This document shows positions 19,351 to 30,158 of a stretch of 64,000 nt of DNA, one piece after another (position 1 is the stretch's first letter; every line of letters begins with the position of its first letter). This stretch comes from Fragum whitleyi (taxonomy: Eukaryota; Mollusca; Bivalvia; Cardiida; Cardiidae). Made by a program: the position numbers and the translations under genes. The stretch is taken from NCBI GenBank assembly GCA_948146395.1, contig OX411543.1:49142517-49206516 (forward strand), in the 5' to 3' direction. A model generated the notes under the pieces. The model saw only the letters and a program-made list of their open reading frames with translations, made no database searches and was not told the DNA's origin.

Positions 19351-20494
19351 TGTCAAATTTCAAAACAAAAATAAAAAGTTATATTATTCTAGTCCTGAAT
19401 TTAATAATTTATTTCAAACCTTGCTCTAGAATATATTATTGAAGCAAAATATACAAGATGTCCCAGTCAACATTTCCAAGAGCAACTGAATTCAAATCAG
19501 TCCCGTATAGGATGGTAAATGTTGTGGGAAATGGAGAAATTTACAAAAAGATTTCTTTCTTTTCCCAATTATTTCTTTAAGTAATTTTCTTCATATAACA
19601 GAATGCGCGGTAAGATGAATTGGTTCAGATTTGGAAAACCGAGGTAAGATTAAAAAACTCTTAAAAGGATATTGCTGCTTTCAATAATGTGACCTGTCAC
19701 GCAAAAAGGGACCATCTTGGAAGTCTGTAATATAAAAATGTTGAAAACAGATAGGAGCCAACATAGATATAGAGAATAATGTGTTAGTGTCTAAAAATAA
19801 CAATGTTATCTGGTCAAGGTTGGGAGAATTTATCATGACGAGGCTTTGCCGAGTAATCATAATTTCTCACAGCCGAGACCTGATAACATCAATATTTTAA
19901 GACACTTACATGTTATTCTATTTATCATGCAATCATTTTTCAGTGCTTGAGTATGATAAACCCTCAAAAATCAAAGAAATTCAGGTGAAAGTGTATGCAA
20001 ATTGTTTCTAAAAATAGACTGCTTGATATCATGTTATCAGACAGGTGATATCAGGTCAATGCAGGCTTCATTGCATGATAAAAACCAGAAGGAGGATTTT
20101 GGGAAATAATTGCATGGGAAGGTAGAATAATCATTCTATATTCAGAAAATTTGTTATTTGTGGAAAGTTTTGATCTGTGCAGACTGACCCGCATCAACAC
20201 TTTTTGCACCTCTGAGATAGTCCCTTTTTGCATGATGAGACACAAAATTTATATTAAACCTTTTGCTAACTTGACTTTGTCATTTTTCAATCACCAGAAG
20301 CAGTTTCAAAACAATTGTTATGCTTATAAAATTGAAAGAATTCAATAAATTATAGGATATTTGTTGAATTCTTGAAGGATAAGAAAGTAGCTACCTTACT
20401 ACCAACTTACCATAATAAAACATATTGACAATTAACAATGATAATTTTAATAATTTTCTGTATATAACATTCTAATTCTTACAATAGATGCCTG
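19351..20494. other. decayed MITE fragments only
   Basis: Fragments: P-like 19500-19580; J-like near 19690 (GACCTGTCACGCAAAAAGGG) and 20055-20235. 20280-20490 shows nothing recognisable. Confidence 0.35.
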
Positions 20495-20835
20495 TAAAAC
20501 ATTTATGCCCCCCCCCCTTCCCCTAAAGAGCAGGTCAATGATTGAAAAAAATATGAAAAGTAGTGATATGGTTCTTGTGCACTGGACTTCTCCTAAGAGA
20601 GATCTATAAAAATGATCCAGACAAAAATCAAATAAGAAAATTGACAAAGAGTAATATCTCACAAGATATCATAGAGTTATGCTTCTTGAGCACTGCACTT
20701 CTAAATGAGACCTGTTTCATTATTCTAGTTTGCAAACTTTTTGAGATATGCTCTGGAAAACAACTGATTGACTGACTGACCTAACAACAAGTGCAAAGCC
20801 ATATACCCCCTCTTCTTAGAAATGGGGTATAATTA
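20495..20835 (-). mobile_element. G-type element remnant
   Basis: It is bounded by 'tttatgccccccccccc' and the terminal hairpin ATACCCCCTCTTC...ATGGGGTATAA at 20801-20832. The same end design is at 41738-41775. Confidence 0.45.
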
Positions 20836-20999
20836 ACAAAGATAATATAAACAATTTTCTGTATATTACACTTTAATTCTAATAACTAGTACATCGTAAT
20901 TGGACGGAGTATCACATGTAAAGCCCTAAAGCAGCCCATTTTCAATAAATATCATTGACAATAAAAACAAATCAATCATAAAACATGTACAGTAAAACT

Positions 21000-21345
21000 T
21001 GTGTTAAGCGACCACTTAAGGGACCGCCAAAAAGAGGTCCTTAATGGGAATGGTCGCTTAATACGAAATACCATGATAAATGTTACAGTTCATTTTGATA
21101 GCATTTAAAGTTTATTGATCAAGTTGTTCTGAATCCTATGATATTGGAACCCATTTGAATCGTCCTATTTAGACGATTCTAATGGGTTCCAACAACATAA
21201 GATTCAAAAATAACCAACTATTCGTTAAGAATGTCCTCTTTGTCAGAGATTTTGCTTACGTTGAAGGAACTTTTTATGGTGGTCTCTTGATAAAATTGGT
21301 CGCTTAATACATGTGGTCGCTCGAGCAATATCGACTGTATATAGA
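21000..21345. repeat. Q-type MITE with an internal palindrome
   Basis: The ends ACAGTAAAACTTGTGTTAAG and 'gcaatatcgactgta' are imperfect inverted repeats. 'ggtcgcttaata' occurs at both sides. The internal palindrome 21128-21195 (GGAACCCATTTGAATCGTC / GACGATTCTAATGGGTTCC) looks like a separate insertion. Confidence 0.55.
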
Positions 21346-21388
21346 TCAATTTTCATTGCAAAATTATCAAAACATGGTCAATAATATT

Positions 21389-21535
21389 GTAAATTTCTAT
21401 TATCACAATTTATCTTATAACTATACAAATATCTGTGTGATAACATCCCATATGAGATTCCTTTATATCACATGGATATTTTCAGAACAATGACAAAATG
21501 TGGTTATTTTTAGAAACCTGCATTTCTGTTAAAAC
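21389..21535. repeat. K-type repeat
   Basis: It is about 85% identical by eye to 56669-56818 (CTATACAAATATC.GTGTGA, ATATCACATGGATATTTT, AATGTGGTTATTTTTAGAAA). Confidence 0.6.
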
Positions 21536-21599
21536 ATTTTTAGTGTATTGGGTGAAGAAATATGTAACTTGGTTGTGGGCATTGATAATTGTTTCAAAA

Positions 21600-21860
21600 C
21601 TTCTTTCATGGAAAGGTAGATTGATCATTCTAGATTCAGAAAATCAGCTCAGTGCGAAGTTTCGATCAAAGTCAGCCTGCCCAGTTCGCGCAAACTAAAT
21701 GGGGCCAACACTTAATGCACTATCCAGATGGCCCCCTTTTGTGTGACGGGTCACATATTTATAAAGCTTTAATATTGCCCATTCACAGATTGACAATAAT
21801 AATGAGCAAAACTGGGTGATCTTGAAGATTGATTCATTATTATTGTCAATAAAATTCATT
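21600..21860. repeat. J-type repeat and an adjacent short hairpin
   Basis: J end: AGATGGCCCCCTTTTGTGTG then ACGGGTCAC (inverse of 28381). The hairpin 21790-21855 has arms AGATTGACAATAATAATGA / TCATTATTATTGTCAAT. Confidence 0.5.
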
Positions 21861-22287
21861 GTGTATTGACCACTTAACATCAAAGTTTCTAGCTCTGAGT
21901 ATTGATGATGAAAATAATAAATAATTAACAGAACAAAACAAAATGCTTAAACACAAATAAATGTCTTAGCACAAAAATAAAATACATTCTATTACAAATA
22001 TATTTTTATGGCAGAACAAAAATCAAGAAGTCTTTAAATACCTGCCCTACCTTCAGTATGACAAAACAGTGCAAACAGTTTGCCAATCATACCCTGCTTA
22101 GCCTGCAAGTGCACATCCCAAGTATAATAAAATCGAAAAAAATAATTGTACTAGAATCTGTTCAGCACACCCTTACAAAATGAAGAAGTTCAGATCAAAA
22201 TTTCATCTAAATCCATTCATAAATATAGGAGTTGCACTAACAAGACGTGGATGTACAGGCATCAGGATATACAGACTGAATGTTGGT
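21861..22287. other. no gene; palindromic remnant
   Basis: 22050-22130 has 'gtgcaaacagtttgccaatc' and 'ataccctgcttagcctgcaa', related to 13600 and to the centre of 62286-62561. Confidence 0.35.
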
Positions 22288-22355
22288 GGCTCAGTGTGAA
22301 ACAGTTGTAACTGCCTATAAACATATAGGCAGTTACAACTGTTTCACACTGAGCC
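22288..22355. repeat. S-type hairpin MITE (almost perfect)
   Basis: Arms GGCTCAGTGTGAAACAGTTG / CAACTGTTTCACACTGAGCC are exact complements, with a short loop around ATAAACATAT. It is the youngest-looking copy of the family. Confidence 0.8.
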
Positions 22356-22914
22356 ATTGATGTGGCACAATATACATCCACATTAGGCAGTGTTTAAAAA
22401 CAAATCAAGGATAGGAACCCTCAACATCATTACTAAAGAAGTAACAGCATTTCAGTTGCCCTCGAGGAACTAGTACTAGAATAATGGAGATCAATTGTTA
22501 TTCTGATAATAAATGAGAGATTTGATTAAATTTTTCATCAACAGCAGCTTTCTGGTCCTGGTTTTGAAAGCTATGAGTAACTTCAAGCCAATACTATCTA
22601 TCCTCCTGATCTTATGTTGAAAGCCCCTTAAAACTAACAGTATTCTAAATTACAATTACAAGAATTAGCTAAGTGAACTAGGGTGATCCTGTCTAGACCT
22701 TTACACTTTTAGACAAAAACTTGTGCACACAAAAAAAAATAAATTTGATAGAAGAATTAAAAAGAAATAAATCCCAAAGTTTGGTAAGAAACATAAGATT
22801 GGTTTAAACCAATTTATTTTACATCAATTGGGAAAAACGTTCTTACAAATGAGATTAATTCCACTGAATTCAGTTACTCACACAATTTGTGTGGGCCTGT
22901 GAATCTAGAAACAA

Positions 22915-22985
22915 GTCACACCTGGGAACAAGTTCAAGAACCCTTGATTCAAAGCTGACACTCTACCGTTCGACCACAAACACCA
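22915..22985 (-). mobile_element. tRNA-headed SINE fragment
   Basis: On the minus strand TGGTCGAACGGTAGAG (A-box-like) is followed about 30 nt later by GGGTTCTTGAACT (B-box-like). There is no acceptor stem, so it is not a functional tRNA gene. Confidence 0.45.
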
Positions 22986-23111
22986 CACATTATTAAACAC
23001 AAGACTACTACATGCCTGTGGAACACATAATTGCTGAATAGATAAATGTAAAAAGAAAAGGGGGAAGATAAGTACCACATTTGATTCAGAGTTATACTCC
23101 TTGATGATTAA

Positions 23112-23976
23112 AACAAGAGAATCAGAATGACCCTAAACCACTAACCTGAGTTTTATTGTTCCAAAGAATCTCAAAACAAACAAGTTTAAGAAAGGTCAAT
23201 AAAGGAACATTTCTGCTTAATTTGGTTGAAATTTGCCCATTGGTTAGTGAGGAGCAGATGTTTGAACATTTCGGGATCAAAATAAGCTCGCCTTGCTTCG
23301 CCCATATTTGGGGGTAATTCAAAATTCCCAAACAAATTTTGAGCAGGATCTCCAATGGAACATTTCTGCACAGTATGGTTGAAATCTTCCCATTGGTTAC
23401 TGAGGAGCAAATGTTTGAATATTTTGCGCTCAAAATAAGCCCCTCCCTGCCATGCCCGTATTTTAGGGTCAATCAAAAATCCATGAACAATTTTTGAGAA
23501 GGGTCACCTTAGTAACATTTCTGCCAAGTTTGGTTGAAATCCAGTCATTGGTCACTGAGTAGAAGACATATAAAGATTTCTGGCTCTAAATAAGCCACAC
23601 CCTGCCACTCCCATATTTGGAGGTCAATCAAATTCCACAATAAAGTTTTTGTAAGAGTCATCCAAGTAACATTTATGCCAAGTTTGGTTGAAATCCTCCA
23701 ATTTGTTACTGGGGAGATTATACTTAAACATTTCAAGCTCAAAATAAGCCCTACCCTGCAACTCCCATTTTTGGGGTCAATCAAAATTCCACTTACAATT
23801 TTTGAGAAGGGTCACCTAAGGAACATTTCTGCCAAGTTTGATTGAATTCCTCACATTGTTTACTGATGAGATGTTTAATGAATTATTGATGACTTCCGAT
23901 GGACAATGCAAGACAGACAAAAGGTGCCATCATCACAAAAGCTCACCTTGAGCATGTTGTGCTCATGTGAGCTAAA
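23112..23976 (-). mobile_element. A-type Helentron-like element, minus strand
   Basis: It begins AACAAGAGAATCAG (degraded) and ends AGCTCACCTTGAGCATGTTG...CATGTGAGCTAAAAA. Five monomers of about 155 bp share 'ggaacatttctgccaagttt', 'ggttgaaatt' and 'cccatatttgggg'. Confidence 0.68.
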
Positions 23977-24144
23977 AACTATAGTTACTAGTCATTGCAA
24001 AATTTTTACTTGTCTGTTTTCTGAGAAAATCGGAGGTATTACAAAAGAGGCCATGACAATACCTTTGGTTTTCTCCAAAAACGGGCAAGCAAAAAATGGC
24101 AGTTGAGATACTCAATTGTGTGACCCAGATGAGCTGTAATGATA

Positions 24145-24350
24145 TGAATAAGTTTCAGAGCTACAGAATAGAGGAGGTATTTTGGATTTTAGTTCAAAGT
24201 ATTTCAATTATAATAGTACAAACCCTATTTTGCTGGTAGTCAATGGAATCGTCTTTCAGAGATGATTCAAATGAGTACCAACAACATTGGGTTTCATTGA
24301 AAAATGAATATTTTAGACTGGCTTTAACCCCATCTTATCTGTACCTCTGG
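24145..24350. repeat. T-type MITE
   Basis: The ends 'gagctacagaatagaggagg' and 'tcttatctgtacctctgg' are inverted. The centre is an ATCGTCT palindrome (24238-24292). The counterpart is at 54222-54470 with the same 'tattttggat' and 'gtttcattga' phrases. Confidence 0.55.
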
Positions 24351-24590
24351 GCCCCGAGGCTATAAAACTTTTCTCAGGCTCAATTCAAACTGTTCTCAAA
24401 ATTCAATTTGAGCTTAAAACCGTATTTCTGTTTTGTTACTCATTTTAATGTATTATCATAGAAGATGATATCAATAAGTTGTTAAAATAACATCTTATTA
24501 ATATTATCTTTTATTTTCATTCATTTATTTTAATGTAAAATTAGAGAAAATTGAGCCTGAGCCAAAGTTTTATAACCTCGGGTCCTGAAG
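24349..24590. repeat. imperfect inverted repeat with 150-bp loop
   Basis: Left GGGCCCCGAGGCTATAAAAC TTTTCTCAGGCTCAATT; right AATTGAGCCTGAGCC AAAGTTTTATAACCTCGGG. Confidence 0.6.
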
Positions 24591-25009
24591 TGTGTAGTTT
24601 GATGATAGTTCACATGATCACACATGTTTTTGACTGTTTTTCTTTTCTATCTGGTAAAGGTGGAGGATCCCTGTCTGCTTCCATTTGTTGCCGTCTAACG
24701 TGTTCATCATGTAAAAATTGTTCTCTGAAATGAGAGGTACTGGGTCAAAGCTAGGAACTATATACTTGTACAAGGTTTTCTATATGCCTATGAGTACTTA
24801 TTTGATATTCCTTTATGATTTATATGCCTGAAACTAAATGATAAGCATCCCTTACAATATCTTGACCATCATGTGTTCCAGTTTTGCCCTTTTTGAGTAA
24901 ATATGGGACTTCCTTGAAAGCCATTCAAGTTTCTGCTTGGTTACAAGCAAGTTGTCATCTTACCACAATTATGGGAAAATGCATGCCTTGCAAATTGTTT
25001 TCAAAGGCA

Positions 25010-25760
25010 GAGATTCAATGGTAAAACAATGCCTATCCATGCTGGTGCATAAAAATGCTTGAAATAAGCAATTTCCTCATTTTCACAATGTTTATGAAAC
25101 TTTTTTCTCCAGTTGCTTCTAAAAAAAGGGATTGTGTGGGAGTTCTTTAAAGGAGTTTCAGTGTCCAAGATATTAAAACTTACTTTCTTAATTAAGTGAA
25201 AATATTTGCACCTTCAAATTTGAGGTTAAGATTTATTTTAGCTTAAACATTACTGGAAACACCAAATTCACAGTGTGTTAGAAAATAATATCACAATTTT
25301 AAATGGTTTCTTTAGTGTTTAAGCAGAATGTAAACAATTATTACAATATTCAAAACCTAAGCAAATTCTCAATTGAGTACATAAAAGTTTTATAATATTC
25401 AAGAATAAATGGTCCAGTTTGATGTGACAGGTCATATTCAAATAACCTTTGACCTTTGGGTAGATTTTCTAATCCCCATCATCCTTGATGAAATTTAGAA
25501 AATCTTTGTCTCTATGGGAAAAAAGTATTTTGCACATGAAAGAAATTGCTTGTAATAAGCAATTTCCTCATTTCCTCATTTTCTGAAGTTTTTTTTTTCA
25601 GGTGCGTCTTAAACTTGGATTGCATGGTAATGATTTAAAGGTGTTTTCAGATATTCACAAATGGTGTAACAGGTCACATATTTATTACCTTTGACCTCTG
25701 GGTAGATTCTCTAATCCCCCATCATCCTCATCATCTCTGTCATGTCCGTCCATCTTTACA
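25010..25760. repeat. two diverged P-like units
   Basis: The hairpin phrase (TTGCTTG.AATAAGCAATTTCCTC) occurs at 25060 and 25550, and 'acctttgacctttgggtaga' with 'tctaatccccatcatcct' at 25445 and 25690. This suggests a roughly 250-500-bp duplication. Confidence 0.45.
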
Positions 25761-26417
25761 CTGCGATATCCTGGTGAACCTACCAATAGTAAGATTATAC
25801 AGTCAACACTGCTTGTAATGATATATCTTTACATGGCAATATTATGCAGTGGACACAACTTATAACAATTTCTCTTAATTTTTTTCCTAAATTTTGTCTC
25901 TTAGGTATCCTAAATCCTATCTTTATATATCCTTACTAAATCTCTTTAATACAAATATCTGATTTTTGGACATTTCAACCAGTCTGCCTCAAATTTTCCC
26001 ACATTATTGAAACAGAAATCAGCAAACTTAGACTGAAAATCAGCAGATCTATTGTGCTGTAAACTTTTAGTAAAATACAGTCATGGTTAGTTGCACCAGT
26101 CTTTGAAATTCAATCAGAAATCTGTTCAAAGCTGCTTAAATGTTATTATAAACATCCTTCAAGTTTGAGGAACAGTTGGAAGCTTGTATTGAAAGTGCAA
26201 TGCTTTCTTTTATTGGCTTGTTTCTGTAGGCTAAATTTTGCTGATAACGATCTTACGTAACATTTGACATCAGCCAAAATTTAAAAATTTTGAAACATAT
26301 TAGACCCCGCAAGTTTAGGGGACATGTTTGGTGAAAAGGCATTGCTACAAAAAGGAACATGGAACCTAGCAGTCAAAAGACCAGTCTAGTAAAGAACTCA
26401 GTTTTTACAGGCATTGA
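25761..26417. other. no feature recognised
   Basis: AT-rich sequence without a supported gene or clear repeat boundary. Confidence 0.35.
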
Positions 26418-27934
26418 AACAAGAGGACCGTTGGCCCTGGGTCGCTCACCTGAGAAAAAAGCTTCATTACCTAGGTATGTCAATGCAACCACAGAAAAAG
26501 AGATTTTCACTTATTTAATCAAATAACATTTGAAATAATCCTTCCCCCCCACCCCCCTGCTCCTCCCCTGGTCATTATTTATTTAAGCTTTTTTCATAAA
26601 AGGTCTGTGATCAGGTAATCTATGCCAGATATACAGACTGAGTCTGAGACTTTTAAAGTTTTCTTTAACGAGTTGACCAATCCATGTCAAATATAAAGGC
26701 TGTAGGGATTCAAAATTATCAACAAAGCACTCCCCCCTCCCCCAAGATGCTCTGCACCTGGTGAATCTACAGTTAATTCAATTAATGTCCATATGCTGAT
26801 CATCCATACCAATTTTCAAGTCTGTAGGACTCCTGGTTCATTAGAAGATGAAGATTAAAGATTTCAAAAATGATCCAAAGTACTACCCCCTCCCCAAGAC
26901 ACTCAGCACCTGGTGACCCTACAGTCATGATTTTAGCTAATTCTATTAATGTCAATATATTGATCATCCATGCCAATTTTCAAGTCTGAAGGGTTCCTGA
27001 TCAAGGAGAAGAATAAGGTTAAAGATTTCAAAATTGATCCAAAGTACTACCCCCTCCCCCCTAATTCTCCGCATCTGGTGGCCCTTCATTCATAATTTTA
27101 GCTATTTTATTTTAGATCCATATGCTTATCATCCATGCCAATATTGAAGTCTGTAGGGCTCCTGGTTCATTAGAAGATGAAGGTTAAAGATTACAAAATT
27201 TTCACAAAAGTACTACCCCCTCCCCCCTGGTGTTCCGCACCTGGTAGCATTACATTCATGATTTTAGCTATTTTGATTAAGGTCTATGAGCTGATCATCC
27301 ATGCCAATTTTCAAGTCTATAGGGCTTGTGGTTCAGAAGAAGAAGGTTAAAGATTACAAAATTTTCACAAAAGTACTACCCTCTCCCCCCTGGTGTCCCG
27401 CACCTGACGAATCTACAGTCATGATTTTAGCTATTTTTATAAAGGTCCATATGCTGATCATCTTACCAATATTCAAAACTGTAGGACCTCCGGTTCAGAA
27501 GAAGAAAAGGTTAAAGATTACAAAATTTTCATCAAAGTACTGCCCCCTCCCCCTGGTGCTCCTCACCTGGTGGCCCTACAGATAAGATTTTAGCTATTTT
27601 TATTAAGGTCTATGAGCTGATCATCCATGCAAAATTTTAAGGCTGTAGGGCTTCATGTTCAGAAGAAGAAGAAGGTTAAAGATTACAAAATTTACCCAAA
27701 GTACTACACCCTCCCCCCCTTGTGCTCCGCACCTGGTGGCCCAACAGATATGATTTTAGTCTATGAGCTGATCATCTATGCCAAATTTCAAGGCTGTAGG
27801 GCTTCTTGTTCAGAAGAAAAAGAATTTTAAAGATTTTCTTCAATTTTTAACTTTGGTTGCCATAGCAACCAGAGTTTTTCACCAATTTCAATTCTTTTAG
27901 CTATTCTTAAAGGGGATCACCTAAGGAACATTTC

Positions 27935-27966
<32 letters not shown>

Positions 27967-28060
27967 TACGGGGAGATGCCGTTTAAAGAAATTGTTGACG
28001 GACTACACATGGACGGTGATCACATAAGCTCACTTGAGCATGTTGTGCTCAGGTGAGCTA
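26418..28060 (-). mobile_element. A-type Helentron-like element with seven monomers
   Basis: It starts AACAAGAGGACCGTTGGCCC, GGTCGCTCACCTGAG and ends AGCTCACTTGAGCATGTTG...CAGGTGAGCT. Monomers of 155-170 bp contain 'tgatcatccatgccaatttt', 'aagtactaccccctcccccc' and 'gtggccctacagtcatgatt'. The C-rich boxes are distinctive of this subfamily. Confidence 0.72.
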
Positions 28061-28184
28061 ATAAAAAATGCAATTAAGTAAGAAACGGTTAAACTATACA
28101 GAGAAAATATAATCGCGGATGTTTCATTTTGAGTTAAGTTTATATATGTCTTTTTCATTACTGTAATGGAGATATAATAATTCA

Positions 28185-28380
28185 ATTCTAACTCTGATGG
28201 GATTTAAACCTAGGTGGATATGCCAACTTTGCCTTTGCCCTGCATAATATTTTACATACTGAACTACATAACCAAGCCAACCCAAAAATATGTGTGATTT
28301 TGTCTACACTATCTACTTTGTTCCTATTAATAATTAGATCTAACCAAATTTGTAGATTTAGCCTCCAAATGAATTCAAAA
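28185..28380 (-). mobile_element. tRNA-headed SINE remnant
   Basis: On the minus strand GTTATGTAGTTCAGTATG (A-box-like) and GGTTTAAATCC (B-box, 28200-28210) are spaced as in tRNA-derived SINEs. It is isolated from any gene. Confidence 0.4.
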
Positions 28381-28627
28381 TTGCAACCAGTCACACAAAA
28401 AGGGACCATCTGAGAAATATGTTTGACAAATATTTATAAAAGAAATCCATCTGGTACATTTCAATTGGGTCACATTTCAAAAATTCTTTCAGAGGAAGGT
28501 ATAATTATATTTCTATAATCAGAAATAGGTCATGGAGCGTAAGGTGTCACTCTAGTCAGTCTGCACAGCCCATGCAGTCTGACTAGGATCAACACTTTAC
28601 ACACTACCAAGATGGGCCTCTTGTTAT
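28381..28627. repeat. J-type MITE
   Basis: It begins CCAGTCACACAAAAAGGGAC CATCT and ends AAGATGGGCCTCTTGTT. The interior has 'gtcagtctgcacagcccatg' . Relatives are at 58433-58684 and 21600-21770. Confidence 0.55.
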
Positions 28628-28639
28628 AATGCAATCCAA

Positions 28640-30002
28640 AACAAGAGGACCATGATGGTCCTATATCGCTCACCTGAGTAAGTCACTCATAACTTGTCAT
28701 CCATGTTATGAATACCAGAATTTGTTTGGTGTACATTTAGGGTAGTTAAATTTTGTCCTACTGCAATTTGATTTATTTTAATTTTCGTAAATTTTCAATT
28801 TTTCTCTTACCATGGCAAATTCTTTTAACAACTTTAGTAGACCTACACGTAAATAACATCCATGCTAAGTTTAAAATTGATTGGCCTCATGGTTAAGGAG
28901 AAAAAGAATTTGTTCTAAGATTTTTGGTAATTTATGCAATTTTAAGTCTTTCCTTTACCATTGAAACAAGAATTTTTGAAGAAATGAAATTATTTTAACA
29001 ACTTTTGAAGAGCTTTACCCAAGGATCATCCCTGCCAAGTTTCAACTTGATTGGCCTAGTGGTTTGGGAGGAGAAAAAGAATTTGTTCTAAAATTTTCAG
29101 CCATTTTCGGTCATTTTTCAGACATTCTGTTACCATGAAAACCAGAGTTTTTGATGAAATTAAATTATTTTAAACTTTTTGAAGAACTTTACCCAAAGAT
29201 TACCCCTGCCAAGTTTCAGCTTGATTGGTCTAGTAGTTTGGGAGGAGAAGAATTTTTTCTAAATTTTTTAGCCATTTTCGGCCATTTTTCAGGCATTCTG
29301 TTACCATGGCAACTAGAGTTTTTGATGAAATTAAATTCTTTTAACAACTTTTAAAGAGCTTCACCCTAGGATCATTCTCACTAAGTTTCAGCTTGATTGG
29401 TCTTGTTGTTTAGGAGGAGAAGAATTTTTTCTAAAATTTTTAGCCATTTTCGGCCATTTTTCAGACATTCTGTTACCATGGCAACTAGAGTTTTTGATGT
29501 AATTAAATTCTTTTAACAACTTTTAAAGAGCTTCACCCAAGGATCATTCTCGCAAAGTTTCAGCTTGATTGGCCTTGTTGTTTAGGAGGAGAAGAATTTT
29601 TTCTAGTATTTTCAGCCATTTTTCAGCCTTTCTGCTACCATGGCAACTAGAGTTTTTGATGAAATTAATTTCTCATAACAACTTTTAAAGAGCTTCACCC
29701 AAGGAACATCCCTGCCAAGTTTCAGCTTGATTGGCCCAGTGGTTAAGGAGGAAAAGAATTTTTTCTAAGATTTTCGGCCATTTTGGGCCTTTATGTAACC
29801 ATGGCAACCAGAGTTTTTGATGAAATTGAATTCTTTTAACAAATTTTAAAGAGCTTCACCCAAGGAACATCCCTGCCAAGTTTCAGCTGGATTGGCCCGG
29901 TGGTTTAGGAAGAGAAGATGTTGACGGACGGAAGGACGGATGAACGACGGACGGTGAGTGATCAAAATAGCTCACCTTGAGCACTTTGTGCTCAGGTGAG
30001 CT
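28640..30002 (-). mobile_element. A-type Helentron-like element with six monomers
   Basis: It starts AACAAGAGGACCATGATGGT (perfect hairpin GGACCATGATGGTCC), GCTCACCTGAG. It ends with (GGAC)n and AGCTCACCTTGAGCACTTTG...CAGGTGAGCT. Monomers of 162-173 bp carry 'taccatggcaactagagttt', 'agcttcacccaaggatcatc' and 'aagtttcagcttgattggc'. Confidence 0.75.
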
Positions 30003-30058
30003 AAAAATAAAGAATTCTGTTTGGTTTAAATCACATCATGTGGGGAGATCCATTGCAT

Positions 30059-30064
30059 TTTATT
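30059..30064 (-). terminator. candidate polyadenylation signal of the TTC24-like gene
   Basis: AATAAA on the minus strand, 84 bp after the proposed TAA and about 57 bp before the edge of an A-type element at 30002. The position is usual for a short 3' UTR. Such hexamers are common by chance in AT-rich DNA. Confidence 0.4.
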
Positions 30065-30147
30065 TCTGTATAAAATGCAGTTAGGTCTTTCTGGAAACCC
30101 CCGATCTTTGATCTGCAAGTCCTGTGTAGTAGGAACTCGAATTACCC

Positions 30148-30158
30148 TTATTCCTGAT
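30148..30158 (-). CDS. TTC24: tentative TTC24-like terminal coding segment
   Basis: The acceptor tgttgtgctgtag precedes 30158. Entered in phase 1 it reads D-Q-E-stop. A canonical AATAAA follows 84 bp later, and a mobile element begins just after it. If right, the protein ends in LFLPDQE. Confidence 0.38.

Noticed and set aside
20447..20775. Two opposite frames of about 70 codons
   Set aside because: They lie in a G-type element remnant and show no domain or splice support.
23122..23784. Minus-strand frames of 79-116 codons with repeated 'NQW/SNQWANFN' text
   Set aside because: These are translations of the A-type monomers on the transposon strand. Periodicity equals the monomer and no start/stop is conserved.
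24551..24733. 60-codon Cys-rich frame (CCRLTCSSCKNC)
   Set aside because: Looks like a small secreted peptide but has no signal peptide, no splice-bounded context and spans an inverted repeat arm.
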